Positions 12,410 to 24,179 of a stretch of DNA of 64,000 bases are shown here, piece by piece (positions within the stretch are counted from its first letter, which is position 1; every line of letters begins with the position of its first letter). Location: NCBI GenBank assembly GCA_900618425.1, contig UZAN01040247.1, positions 1 through 64,000 of the forward strand, read 5' to 3'. The notes under the pieces are model-generated. The model searched no databases and was not told where the DNA came from. It saw nothing but the letters and a program-made list of their open reading frames with translations. This DNA comes from Echinostoma caproni. Taxonomy: Eukaryota; Platyhelminthes; Trematoda; Plagiorchiida; Echinostomatidae. The position numbers and the translations under genes are program-made.

Positions 12410-13230
12410 ATCGCGCTGTTTGTTTCCCCCGGATAAGTTCAATTCCCAAGAAAGGTTCTTCAAAATATCGACCGATTGCATGTACTTCAGCCCTGTTGAA
12501 AGTCTTTGAAAGAGTGCTGTTGAACCGTTTCACTACCCTCTCTGATGTTTTTGATCCTCTTCGGTTTGCTTATAAGAAATACCTTTCGACTATTGACGCT
12601 GTGGTGTATTTCGTTTATTCTGTGGCCTCAGTTCTTGATACGAGTGCTGAAACTGTTCGCCTTATTTCCCCTGACTACGCCAAGGCCTGTACATAAAACG
12701 CCTGCCTTTTTCCTACCAACTTTACCGCCTGTAAGTTTGCGGATGATGTGGTGATTGGGTGCCTTTCCAATACGGATGCTTCTTTCCGCCAACTTTAAAA
12801 CAGCCTGGAAGATGTTTTTAGTTGGTCTCTATCCCGATCACTCTTGCTTAATATTTCTAAATGTGTCCACGTTCCATTCAGCCCTAAGCTGGTTAGCGCT
12901 ATCAAACTACCTTTAATGATTTACCGCATCTAGTAGTTGACAGTCACAGCATTCCCAAAGCTGATTATGTTAAATTCTTCGGAGTCGTTCTGTCCCACAG
13001 TCTCTCTTAGGCCTTAGAAAACGTTTTCAATAAGGTTCTTAAACTTTATTTTCATGCTTTCAAGCTTAGCAAGCTTGTTGTTCTCCCAAACGTAATTTTC
13101 AAATTCGTGGTAGCATACATCCTTCCTCATTGACTCTACTCTTCCTCTGTAATTTTTCCCGGCTTAAAAGAAAATGATTTCGTATTAATTTCCAGGTCTA
13201 TAAAACTCCAATCAGATGTAGCAACATAGC
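12410..13230 (+). pseudogene. CR1-like LINE reverse-transcriptase relic with internal deletion
   Basis: A frame ending at about 12696 begins I-P-K-K-G-S-S-K-Y-R-P-I and continues L-L-K-V-F-E-R-V-L-L, then D-P-L-R-F-A-Y, the finger/palm blocks of CR1-clade reverse transcriptases. It stops soon after the D-Y-A-K-A block. The next recognisable block, C-K-F-A-D-D-V-V-I-G-C at about 12730, carries the catalytic Asp pair, so the stretch normally between them is deleted. Further blocks (S-K-C-V-H-V-P-F-S-P) follow with frameshifts. Confidence 0.85.
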
Positions 13231-13880
13231 GAGAGAAGTTCTGGTTGATTGTATTGTGAGAAAACATATCAACGCATGTGAAAGCATAGCCGACAGAACA
13301 ACGAAGATCACTGGTTGCACAACGAACTTATGTCAAACCCCCGTATAGGCTCGTTCTCGCACGCACCGTCACATACTAAAACAGCCGATCCGAGTTTTCA
13401 TCTCACGCAGTACGACCACCAATCGCGTGTGATTGAAGAGCGCGCACAATTACACGGTCGCTGAATACCACAATAAGTAGCTCATTGAATGTCTTATACG
13501 GTTCACTAGTCCGAGTATTTGTGATCACAGGTTTCAGCTGTTCCACTGATTATCAGACTAAGGGATAAACGGTCGATGAATACAATTCCATTTTGACAGT
13601 TCTGAGACCCAGTCCTAACAGGAACGAGATAGTCTTTTCACGGCTCCAAATGCCTGCATACACAGGCCTTAGTCGAACTCGGCAGACGGGATTATTTTCC
13701 TTTTCAAAGAGCACAATGACAATTTGAAAATCCGAACATTCTTTCCTACGATCAAATTCCAATTTCTCTTTTGGATCACTATTTGAGTGGGCGCGAAATT
13801 ATTTCGAAAGGCAAAATTTGTAATAGTTTGAACGTGAGACCTTGAAATAGGAAAGCAATCAGTATATAGTGCGGCACACC

Positions 13881-13898
13881 ATATATATATATATATAT
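13881..13898. repeat. AT dinucleotide microsatellite
   Basis: Nine AT units. Confidence 0.95.
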
Positions 13899-15040
13899 CA
13901 CTTTTTGTAATAAAAATGATTATTTGTTTTTTTTATAAACTTTTGCGTGAACAGATGTCCACATTTCAGTCAAAAGTCACACATCTCATTGAAAGAAGGA
14001 AATAATCGAAGTAAAACATTTAACTACTCCAAGGTTGCTGAGCAATTCAGAAAAAAACATTCTGTCGGTTTACAGGAATTCTGTCGAGGTAGGGAACAGG
14101 GGAGTTTTTGTAGAGATTATTGCGAGAAGATAAGAATCGGGATGCAGAATGCGTAGACGAATGAGAGAGCAACATTTGGATAGATCACCATGTGAAAGAT
14201 GAGTGTAGGTTCAGAGAGTATTTTCTGTGGAAATGTTTCACGTGCGGACAAGTGAAGTTCGCACAGTTGTTTTTAGATAGATCATCAACGGGTATAAGAG
14301 ACACACGACTGATGACTGACTGACTGACTGGCTGGTCGAATAATTGTAAAGTCTTTTTATGGGTAGAGCAACAAAAGCCATCGGGGAATAATTAAAAAAA
14401 TGAACGGAGGACAACACATGGATAAAAAAGCGAATCCACAAAGTTTCTGTACAGAGGCTTAAGCTTTAAGTCTGTGTCTATTGTAACTAAGGAAAACTTC
14501 ACGGGATCTGTGTTTATGACTGAGGGGTTACGCGGATTATTAGATCGAAAAAGGGTGAAAATGCATTCGAAGCACAGTCTTGAACGAACTGAAAATTTAT
14601 GGATATGCCACAGATTATTTGGAAAATGTAGAAGGTCCTCATTCGCAGAAATGGCTTGGTATTTGGCTACATCGTCAGTGTATTTAAATAATTGAGCTGG
14701 AGAACTCATTTACCGGTTACTGATGTAGGTGGAAGACAAGAACGTAGGATTCCCTAAATGTTCATGAGCGGTTTAGACGTTTTCTTTACTGAGCCAAGTA
14801 TGCTGAGTTCTGTTTGTAAAGTAGTAGTTAACGAACCACGCCAGTAGGCCCTTGGGAAAGCCGAATAACTCCATTCTACGACGGAGAATTCGTCGTGTAT
14901 AGGGAGCAAATAAAGCGTAAACTGAAAACCTAGGAAGGAGTAGACTGCTGTTTCGACCTGCTTCGATCTCGTCATCAGTGCACGAATCCATCCACCTAAC
15001 GGTAGATCAAATCCGAGAACTCACAGGCAGGGCGCAAGAG

Positions 15041-15235
15041 CGGTGGTGGCCCGGTGGTGAAACAGTCACCAGATAATCACCCCGGAGGACGAGTTTTCGA
15101 ATCCAACCACCATCGCCTAATTTTCCCCCATATGTGTGTTGTATGGCAGCCCTTTGATTGGCCGCTTCCCCCTTCCTGAGATTGTATCATTGTGTGTTCA
15201 ATAAAAGCAAGTAAAAATGAAGATGAAAATGAAAA
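15041..15235 (+). repeat. SINE-A copy (tRNA-derived)
   Basis: The head resembles a tRNA promoter: A-box-like tggcccggtgg and B-box-like ttttcgaatcc about 50 bases later. The body (gtgtgttgtatggcagccc, then cttccccc) and tail (tgtatcattgtg, ttcaataaaagcaagtaaaa) match copies at 43200-43378 (minus) and 52220-52385 (plus). This is the copy with the best-preserved 3' tail. Confidence 0.85.
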
Positions 15236-15831
15236 AAAGTTGTTTATTCTGGTCTATCTGATTTGACTGCCTACTACGATCAAAGTGATGGTTTTATGAG
15301 TCGGTGAGATAATGCCTGTGAACCGAAAATGACATCTCTAATCACAATGGACAACACACAGACCAAACAACACAAGAAACAAGAGAGGGTGGGGTCGATC
15401 AATAAGGCAAAGCTAATGTGACTAACACGACGCTGGACAGAGAGAAGCAGTTATGTCACCGAATGATCGAACAAATCTCGGTGTGGCTTAAGAAACCGAG
15501 GGCTGACATGTTTGTGATCGTTACGTCATCGAATAATTAGAAAAGACTCAGATCTTGGATAACACAACACTTATACGCACAAAAACATTGTTTCACTCCA
15601 ACCCACGCATTCCAGGTCATCTACAACACAACAACTGAAATTTGCTGAGGTTACAGCCATTCTTACTCTCAAACCCGATCCATGCAAACAGTGTGAATGG
15701 TTAGTCACATTATCTTTGCCTTAATGATTGACCCCCTACCCTCTCTCGTTGTATGGTGTTGCCCGCTGTGATTCGCGATCTTGTCTTCATCTCACAGTTA
15801 TTATCTCACTGACTGAAAAAAACAACTTTGA

Positions 15832-15882
15832 CTGCAGTATGCACGTGTACAGATGCATCGAAATGATCATGGATACATTGTG
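15832..15882 (+). repeat. Short dispersed repeat shared with 56842-56890
   Basis: The core gcacgtgtacagatgca, followed by cgaaatgatc, is repeated at 56842-56890 with few changes. The family is unknown. It may be the conserved part of a larger eroded repeat. Confidence 0.55.
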
Positions 15883-16799
15883 CATATCCATATTTCTCAC
15901 AACCTTTTTTCAAATTTGTGATGTGAAAACTGTTTTCATTAAAATGGTCCTCGAAACGGATAAATCGTGTTTGATCAAAAGAAGCAAAACACAGCGAGAT
16001 ACGAATAAAGATGTGTTGCATTTGGTGTGGGTTATACCATGTCCATTCTCAAGTGTGAGGTTCGGAAAGATAGCGCACGACGCGACTGATCAGGACGATA
16101 CGATGTTACACGAATTAGATTAATACCTCAGCACACCATAGAGAAATTTCTCAGTGTAAGGCCCGTTGTATTAGTATTTTGTGAAGCTACTTCAGGTGTG
16201 GTGCCCAAATTAATACTTTATTGGTGCCAGTACTATTTACACTTTTCCCGCAACCTGACATCCAGTGTCCGCGGTGCAGTCGCTCTCAGTTCAAATGCGT
16301 GTTATGCCTAATTATGATGATTAAGACCTTAAGAACAACAGACAGGTGTTGACCAAACTCGAGCAACATCAGTCTCTAATATTATACTTGTATATTAATG
16401 GTTATGGATAGGGTGTATATATTCCTGATTTTATCTCTCACATTAATGTTCCTAGTTCTTTTCTCACACCGTTCGGATTTGCGTGAATGTCAGTGTTGTG
16501 ATCGAATTTTTATTAGTTCCAAGTTATAGCTGAGATTTGGAAAATATTTAACGCAAAGCAACATGGGAATTAATTCCTGTTCCATGGAAGTGTATATTTT
16601 GTTGAGCAAACGTATTCTAAATTGCTTATCTCGTTTCATTAAATGCACCGTAAATAATCAAATTGATGAAAATATTCTAGCTTCAATAAATTGACAATTG
16701 ATTTGGCTATCAAATACTCAGGCATTAGACCCAATACTGAATGAACTGAAACTATGGTCCAAGAAACATACAGGCTAGTCTTCGAACGTTGACCGCTAG

Positions 16800-17165
16800 T
16801 GTACGCTTCATTCAATAAGCGTCTGTGGTGGCACCATACCCAAACCGGATGAAACGTTCAAAAGGTTTCTGTGGGTCATTCCTTCTGGTTTTGGTCCGCA
16901 CTTGGCACGTACGTTGCCTCTTCTTCCGCGTGCCATTCCGACTGGTTTAACCCGATCGACAGCTCCGACGTTGTGGCATTCGGTGAATATCTTTTCCGTT
17001 AGCTGCGGACTGTCTGTCGGACTGTAATTGTCGCCTCGCTCGTTTCGGGTGGCAGTTAACATTGTCTCGCGAGGCAATTCCCGCCGCTGCGTCGGCGCAT
17101 CTGGTCGGATGAGCCCCATTCTTCATTCGGTCGCTAGCAAGGACTTTCTTTGTACCGCCTTCCAT
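16800..17165. other. GC-richer block of unknown origin
   Basis: A locally GC-rich island with overlapping minus-strand ORFs (103 and 88 codons) in an AT-rich background. The composition suggests inserted or once-coding DNA. I recognise no domain, and no splice sites link it to a neighbour. Confidence 0.35.
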
Positions 17166-17189
17166 CACAATTTGATATGTTGTGGAAGT

Positions 17190-18190
17190 GTTCCGATGTG
17201 AACATAAGTGCAATTTGTTACATATTTAACGAAATTTCTCCATCAAGACATACACCGAGAGGGATAAAACCGGTTATATCAAAGCAAGACAATGGTTGTA
17301 TTGGTTCGCAGCAGAGAACATTTGCGCAAAACCAATCTGGAGGATAGATAAAAAGAAGTAAATATTCATTCCGCCTAACGAGTTCGAAGGAAAGGAACTA
17401 CTGAGTGCTTTGTTGTTGGTCTCCTGCACACACCAATCTGGATATCGCAAACGATTTTGCACTGATAAGGGAGGTTTTCGGTAACTGCTACTCTTTCAGT
17501 ACATTCGCGGAGGTCATATTTTTCACAGATGAAGGTTAGTATATGTTCTCGCTTGAGGTTGGTAGTCAAATCCGATTAGGCCTAATTAAATATCATTTTT
17601 TCCCATATTTATGCAGTCTCAGGAGGGGTTAAGTTCAATGTCAAATCCATTCAGTTACTGCACAGTAGCAGGGTTTTTAATTTAATCAAAAGCTTTTCCT
17701 TGTATCAGGATCAGGTATAAGTTAGCTGCCTCGACATTGGCCGCCAATGGTAAAAGTGGTAAGTGTATTAGAAGGAACTTGCGAATTCTGTGTGGCAGTC
17801 AACTTGGTGGTGGACTCCATGCTAAAGCGACTGTCTCCAGTGCTCACAAATGAAGAAGAGCCAATGCAACATGGACGAGATGAAAGTGCAATACCTGTAT
17901 AAAGTCTATGAGTCATTTTAATAAATAAATTATATTTCCGTTTTCTACTGTGAGTTGTTTGTTTTACAACTGATGCACCAAAAACCATCGACAAACTAGC
18001 AAGATCGTACATTTCATGGCATGTGGCTGATAGAAACAAAAACATAAATGGGTATTATATCAGATATGTTGCATCTGATATGAGGCAATATCATATTCAA
18101 TCCCGTGAATGAGGCTGGAGAAACGAAGCATGAAGAGAAACATATGTGATGAAAATCAGGATGTGGCGTGAGTTTAGGCAAGATCTGTGT
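17190..18190 (+). repeat. Unnamed ~1-kb dispersed repeat, copy 1
   Basis: Homologous to 42985-43840. Shared blocks in the same order include cgatgtgaacataag with aaatttctcc (17195-17245), cagtcaacttg.tgg (17797), gtacaactgatgcacca-like (17970) and tgttgcatctgat (18068). The two copies are clearly diverged. No coding potential was seen, so it may be the non-coding part of a transposon or a non-autonomous element. Confidence 0.7.
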
Positions 18191-18253
18191 GTATACAGTC
18201 TAAATCTTTATTTGACAGATTCACGTTTTAAGACGGGATTGTGAAAAGTTCAT

Positions 18254-18352
18254 TGTGGCTACGATGGGATTCGATCCCCCGCACCCACTAATGTACGAGT
18301 CCTATGTTTCTGTACAGCGCACACTCTGGCAGTTAAACTACGAGGTCACACC
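18254..18352 (-). repeat. tRNA-like SINE head (SINE-C family)
   Basis: On the minus strand: cctcgtagtttaactgccag (A-box region), gtgcgctgtaca, then ggatcgaatccc (B box). It parallels the better-preserved copy at 40594-40679. The anticodon arm is not tRNA-like, so it is a retroposed relic rather than a tRNA gene. Confidence 0.7.
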
Positions 18353-18663
18353 GACAGAACACTAACCTTTTCACATCTATATAGAGTTAAAATCGATCAA
18401 CCACGAGCTCAAATTCCTTTGCCACTCATGTCATAATTGTACATCAAAAACAACACCAACTTCTGTCCCATTATTCATGGGTATGGTTTGCTGACAATCT
18501 GTGACTGTGAACAGCTCTGAGATACTGAGGACCCGTTGTCATAAACGCGAACTCTCTCTTTTCTCACAATTTACTTGTATGGGGAAAGGCTGGCACTGTT
18601 CAAAGTTTACAAAAGCCGAGCAAGCCTGCCGCATCTGGGACAAGTTTTTCCACATAGATCAAA

Positions 18664-19166
18664 CTGGATACCCTCGTGTTCAGCAGAGCTGATTGATACT
18701 GGGCAAGTTCACGGGTTGCGGACAGGGGGAGACCCTCACCGAAGAAGGCCAATCAGGAATAAGTTGTGCCATACCGCAACAAATAACCAGTAGCGGAAAG
18801 ACAGCGGCGTCGGCACTACCACAGTGAGGTAGGTTTCATGCTGATCACCTGGCGCCTGTGTAAAAGCTGCATAAGCTTAATTACGCTGTCATGGCAAACG
18901 TCGACCTGACTGGTATTTTAAGGCAAAAGTCATTGACCCCTCACTTTCGAGGCGAGCGATTACTTTCTGCTGCGCTGCAGTTCGCACTTGGTTGTTTGTG
19001 AAAACGCTAGAGATGAGCCCTCAAAATAAAACACGCCGAGTGACGCTGGGGACGTCCTTTGTTCCAAACTCCCCAGTAACTTCATGATCATGCGTTCAAC
19101 GGGGACAATCAGAGACATTCATGAAGCCGGCTTATATTTTCCAAGGAGCCAGTTGTATTAAATTAA
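18664..19166 (+). repeat. Left arm of a near-perfect 503-bp inverted repeat
   Basis: Line-by-line comparison with the reverse complement of 21608-22110 shows only two differences across 18666-19150. Similarity fades over the last 16 bases into a TTAAATTAA-like end. The outer end is ggataccctcgtgttcagc. A diverged single copy of the same unit is at 59839-60312, so the arm corresponds to a dispersed repeat. A 63-codon and a 72-codon ORF across it look like chance. Confidence 0.93.
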
Positions 19167-20120
19167 ATGTAAAGTACGCTGCTGTTATAGATAAAAATCT
19201 GTTTTGTTTACCCAATACACAAACTACGGGCAATGAAACCAACTCCAACAGTTCCCACCGGACATAGTTTGCCTCTGTAGGTTGTAACTTGTATGGCACC
19301 GAATGAAGATTCTAATGGTTTAAGGAATTCCGGACACAAATTAGTTTGGAGATAGCCGGATCAAATTCTTTTCACAATCTGTGATACTCATTAGATCCAT
19401 ATGCATGAGTGTAAAGGACTATGAGACTGGTCATGTGATTCTGGGACATTTTTCGTCTAGGCGCGCATTGCGCGTATCAGAAAAGGTCACAGATCGTCTC
19501 GCTCGCGTCCAGTTTGATGAGGCCAAACCATGACACAATTTTAGTATTTGTATCCAGGCAGGATTGTCCCCAAATCAACTAGACATAGATGTGCATCAGG
19601 ACTGAGCTGTTTAGCACTATAACGCTAGTCATGTTAATAGATAAGGTATTTCCCTCGGTTCAGAGGTTGAATATCCTTCAGACTGCATCTTCACACACAA
19701 CTCTCAGTGCGTCCAGTACGCAATCCAAAGCCTGATCAACTAACACGCACTAATGATGAGCTTGAATAGGAGCAAAAGTTGACTCCATAGTGCCTCTCTG
19801 GCGTATAGATGACCGAAGGAACTGAGGATGTTGCGTGAACAAGAAAGCTGGAGGATAGTCAGTCCAAATCATTTTTATCTCTTCCACATCACCACTCGTA
19901 AGTGAAATAAATGTACGTCATCTATGATTTTTCTAGCTCACACTGAACTCATTAAAACTGCATGAACGCAGCTGATGAGAGTTCACTTTCTAACTCACGA
20001 TTGAGATGAGCGTATCAATAGCAATGAGACATGACAGTGATGTCAGCCAATGTGCATATTTTCTTTGAAATCCACTTCAAAAATCAACAGGTTCCATTAA
20101 CAATCATCATAACTTCGGTT

Positions 20121-20370
20121 GGTGGTGGCGCAGTGGTTTAGTCGCTGTCTCCGGCGTGCTTTGGACCCTATGAACCGAGGTTGGAGCCCCGCCACCGCTA
20201 CCCGACTTTGGTGGTAGGCAGCTCTGCTGTCATCCGGTTCAATACCACGNCACTCCAAGTTCTGGGGCTTAGGGTGCCGATTTCAACCACTGAACAGTAG
20301 GTCCTCGTGACTATGGGGTATACCCCGTCTGCTGTTCATCACACCTAGGTGCGTAATAAAAATAACTCTA
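20121..20370 (+). repeat. SINE-B copy (tRNA-like head)
   Basis: Starts ggttggtggtggcgcagtgg (A-box region) with gaaccgaggttggagcccc downstream (B-box region), then gtaggcagctctgctgtcat and ggggcttagggtgccg. The same order of blocks occurs at 63671-63940, including gaataccacg and a gtctg.tgttcat.aca end. It contains one N. Confidence 0.82.
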
Positions 20371-21150
20371 CACTATAGCCCGAACGGAACGTCTAATTTA
20401 GAAAGAAACAATAGAACACACTATCTTTCACTAAATGCTTCGATTATGGTTGATGTTGAGTCGAAGAGTTGATGTAATAATAATGCAATGTTTTCACATG
20501 TAGTATCACCTGCTAAACCAACCAGAAGATAGTGCCTGAATGTGGCCAGTTGCTGACCTTCTAAATGTTTTTTGTTTTGTTTCTTTTTCTAAACGCACGG
20601 ACGCATAAACATCCTATTTGGGGTGAGGTGGGTGTTAGGTGAAGGGAGGGAGGGTTAGGGCGGGGGGGGGGCAAATTTGTCACATATCAGGTAGAATTGA
20701 GTGGTACGTGCACATTGAATGTCCCAGATTGCTACACACACACACAAGCAGGTCCAGCAGTTGACGAGAAATGTTAGCGTTGTGACAGGTGTACTGCATG
20801 CACAGTGTCTCCATTGGAATCAAGTCTACTGTGTACTTGTGAGGATGACTGATCTAACCGGACTGGCTGTCACCACCAATATCTCCTCTGTATGATCTCT
20901 CATTCGCAAAGGTAAATTATTGATAACTGTCAATGGTCATCGACGGGACTTCTGTTCACGAATCCGGACAGCAAAGCGGATTGTTAGGCTGAAACGGATA
21001 CCAGCTATAGTTGTTGGTGCAAAATCTAGGCTAACAATGCTTGCTTATTCATCACGTATCGGATCTGTTTCAACCCATGCAAGGGGTGATATGTAGACAA
21101 GGGAAAAATATCGACAAAGCTTCATTGCACTACAATTAAGCAGATCGCCT

Positions 21151-21183
21151 TCCATCCATCCATCCACCCACCCACCCACCAAC
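21151..21183. repeat. CCATC/CCCAC tetranucleotide microsatellite
   Basis: Four-base repeats changing from catc to cacc units. Confidence 0.9.
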
Positions 21184-21607
21184 AAATTCATATTTGTGAT
21201 AGTGAAAGGTCAAAAACAACCTATGCATATACACCGGCCATACTTGTTTACATAGTAAAGTCCATCTTTTTATTTGTTCTCATCATTATCTGGTCCTTTC
21301 ATATTCGGAGAGTCAAAGTGTGTGTGCTATGACATCGGACAAGCAGCTGGGTTGAAGGTAATATCAGCACCGTGCACAATTATCACATCACAGAATAATA
21401 ATGCTTGAGGCAGTATTCCACGCAATTCATCTTTGCGCTGAATTTGCTCGCGGTCGACGGTCGACGGCTCAGGCACACAGTTTTCTGTTGCCGACTCGGA
21501 GGTTACACAAGTACAATCCCGATAAGGACAGATAACTAACCGGGGCGAGATATTGCTCGGTCCTATCATGTATTAAACCAACAGCTTTGTCTCTCATTAG
21601 GCTACTA

Positions 21608-22110
21608 TTAATTTACCACGACCGGCTCCTTGGAAAATATAAGCCGGCTTCATGAATGTCTCTGATTGTCCCCGTTGAACGCATGATCATGAAGTTACTG
21701 GGGAGTTTGGAACAAAGGACGTCCCCAGCGTCACTCGGCGTGTTTTATTTTGAGGGCTCATCTCTAGCGTTTTCACAAACAACCAAGTGCGAACTGCAGC
21801 GCAGCAGAAAGTAATCGCTCGCCTCGAAAGTGAGGGGTCAATGACTTTTGCCTTAAAATACCAGTCAGGTCGACGTTTGCCATGACAGCGTAATTAAGCT
21901 TATGCAGCTTTTACACAGGCGCCAGGTGATCAGCATGAAACCTACCTCACTGTGGTAGTGCCGACGCCGCTGTCTTTCCGCTACTGGTTATTTGTTGCGG
22001 TATGGCACAACTTATTCCTGATTGGCCTTCTTCGGTGAGGGTCTCCCCCTGTCCGCAACCCGTGAACTTGCTCAGTATCAATCAGCTCTGCTGAACACGA
22101 GGGTGTCCGG
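21608..22110 (-). repeat. Right arm of the 503-bp inverted repeat
   Basis: Inverted copy of 18664-19166 with two differences in the 485-base core, ending at its outer side with gggtgtccgg. The arms are the same length. Outside them the sequences differ (left flank gatcaaact, right flank gattaggtcg), and no target-site duplication is visible. Confidence 0.93.
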
Positions 22111-22654
22111 GATTAGGTCGTTGTTTTGTAGGTGCGATTGGTATAAAAATTATACGCACCAATTTCCTGGAATGATAACAATGCGCGCGATTATGTTTGT
22201 TGATAAATGCTTCCTATAGGGCCAGAAATACTTCGACACTACTTTTCTACCTAATTGCCTGAATACTGTACGTACTCCAACAGTAATTGGATACGTTTGG
22301 CACGTTGTTCAGGTATGGATTTCAAGCGCAGTCATCGTTCTGCTCACCACACCTAATTCGTACTCTCTGTTTCAGGAGCAGTAGAATATAACGAAACAAT
22401 TGTTTTGGTTGAGTGTTGTGAAGGGTGTTGTCACGCTGTGTCTAACTAGAGTGACTTCTTTCACGTACCGGGGTGTCAGCGTCCGCAATGTGATCTCCGG
22501 TGGTCTGCACACACACCTCTACATTTCTATGGGGAACCTGAGTCGTTTCTCTTTTCAGCCAGTTAAATTCCTCCGATATTTCCAAATCCCTTTTCTTTTC
22601 ACCAATTGTATTTTCTCCATTTTACTACTCTATTACTCCCTAATTGTATTCCTC

Positions 22655-23000
22655 GGCCTTTTAAAGCTAAGACCTGGCGCGAGGGTGTGAAAACCCTGAC
22701 CAGGAGACAGGGTCATATAGGTCCTGTTAGGCAGCCTGGCTGGTGACCTAGGAATGATCGGAACCGATGGTAAGAGACACTGAGTGTGATATGGCTGGGT
22801 ATCGCAACCAGTGGCGTTCGTGCATCTTCTCAATTTCTTTGCAACCGTAGACCAATGAACTTCTCCATTTTCTCCATTTTCGACTCCATGTTGCAATTTT
22901 CCTTTCTTCTCCAACTGCTTCATCCAAATGGGCAGCCAAAAGATAGCAACCAAAACCGGCGCACTAATATGCGTGAATAATAGTTGTACAAACTGAAACT
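22655..23000 (+). pseudogene. RTE-like LINE 3' tail
   Basis: A solitary 3' end of the RTE family, starting near ggccttttaaagctaag and including ctgaccaggagacagggtca, caactgcttcatccaaatgg, aaccaaaaccggcgcac and the terminal ttgtacaaac. It matches 62280-62590 closely and 10290-10640 and 53735-53800 (minus) more loosely. No coding part remains, as expected for severe 5' truncation. Confidence 0.85.
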
Positions 23001-23557
23001 GAACGGCGTTTTAAACCAAGACTTCGAAACCATTCGTTGTGGTTTAGTGATAATATGTTGTGTAGCACTGATACCCGTGGATTCATTTATTACAGAACTA
23101 ATCAATATTGATTACATCAGTTCTTTTATGAAATTTTCCTATGAGATTCTAGACTACTCTCCACCTCCACTGCACTTTACCAATTCGTCCATACGCTCAT
23201 CTTTTCAGCACCTACCGGGACACATTAAAATTTATGAGAGTTTCCCTGTACCCTACCCGGCCGGACTCTAAACCAACAGGGAACAGTTCGTTAGTGAATC
23301 ACGTTAGAATTTGTGTATATGAAGCTAAATTCAGCATCATTCTTCACGTTTCCTGTCACCCGAAATTGTAAACTTTATTACGGTTTACGATCAACATGAT
23401 TTTTTTCTAGTCATAAGAGGAGTTAGATATATACAAGTATTCGTCGCATACGAAGCAAACGGTATGGGAACTCAAATACCAAGCAGCAATTGTTCCCGCG
23501 TGCTTGGGTCCCATAAGCAATCCAAATCTATTAACCAAAGTGATTGACAAATATTGG

Positions 23558-23700
23558 ACTACTACTACTACTACTAGCACTATAAGTAGTAGTAGTAGTG
23601 TTATAATTAAAAAATGTGGTGCTGGGTCGAGAATAATCGTTTATTACCACTAACGATCAGGATACGGTTAAATTGTCATTCATCTAACAAAATATCTCAT
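23558..23700 (+). repeat. ACT/AGT triplets plus dispersed repeat
   Basis: ACT units (23561-23577) and AGT units (23587-23600) are followed by gtgttataattaaaaaatg and ggtgctgggtcgagaataat, which match 48765-48825 behind a similar agtagtagt run. The triplet array may be the tail of an element whose body follows. Confidence 0.55.
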
Positions 23701-24179
23701 TTGGAACACAAGACATGTAATGGAGCGATTCACTGACACATGCACGTTTGATTCACCGCAGCAACAGTTTGCTCCAACAGGTCTTGTTCATCTTTGCTCG
23801 TTGAAAGAAACCGCTAATCGTATCTTTCTGCGTACTACTCGCTTGTAAGTTAAATCAAACAACACAACTACTAATACTACTACTAAAAGTAGTTGGTCAC
23901 GTCATTTTCGAAAACGGTAAGCAATCAATCGGAATCTTTTCGAGAAACAAAATTAGAGGCATATAAAGTCACCGAATTGTAGTCATGTCCCCGTAGTCGG
24001 TGTGGAACTAAGTGGTTAAATCACTTTGTCACCTAAGACCCGAATTTTTGTCAAGTAACCGGAACTGAAAAACCATCTGTTGTGCGGATAATTTTTTACA
24101 TTTGTCCTGAATCTGCGTGCTCAGTGAGCAGTGTTCTATATACTACTCATCGGTAAGGTTTAAATCGGTTTTACAATCC

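Larger units (their letters stand above)
19167..21607. other. Spacer between the inverted-repeat arms
   Basis: 2.4 kb enclosing a SINE-B (20121-20370), a G-run near 20661, a ccatc/ccac microsatellite (21151-21183) and an 80-codon minus ORF (21327-21569). An open stretch of about 65 codons without Met lies at 20902-21095 (plus). No transposase domain is recognisable, so a DNA transposon cannot be shown. Confidence 0.6.
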
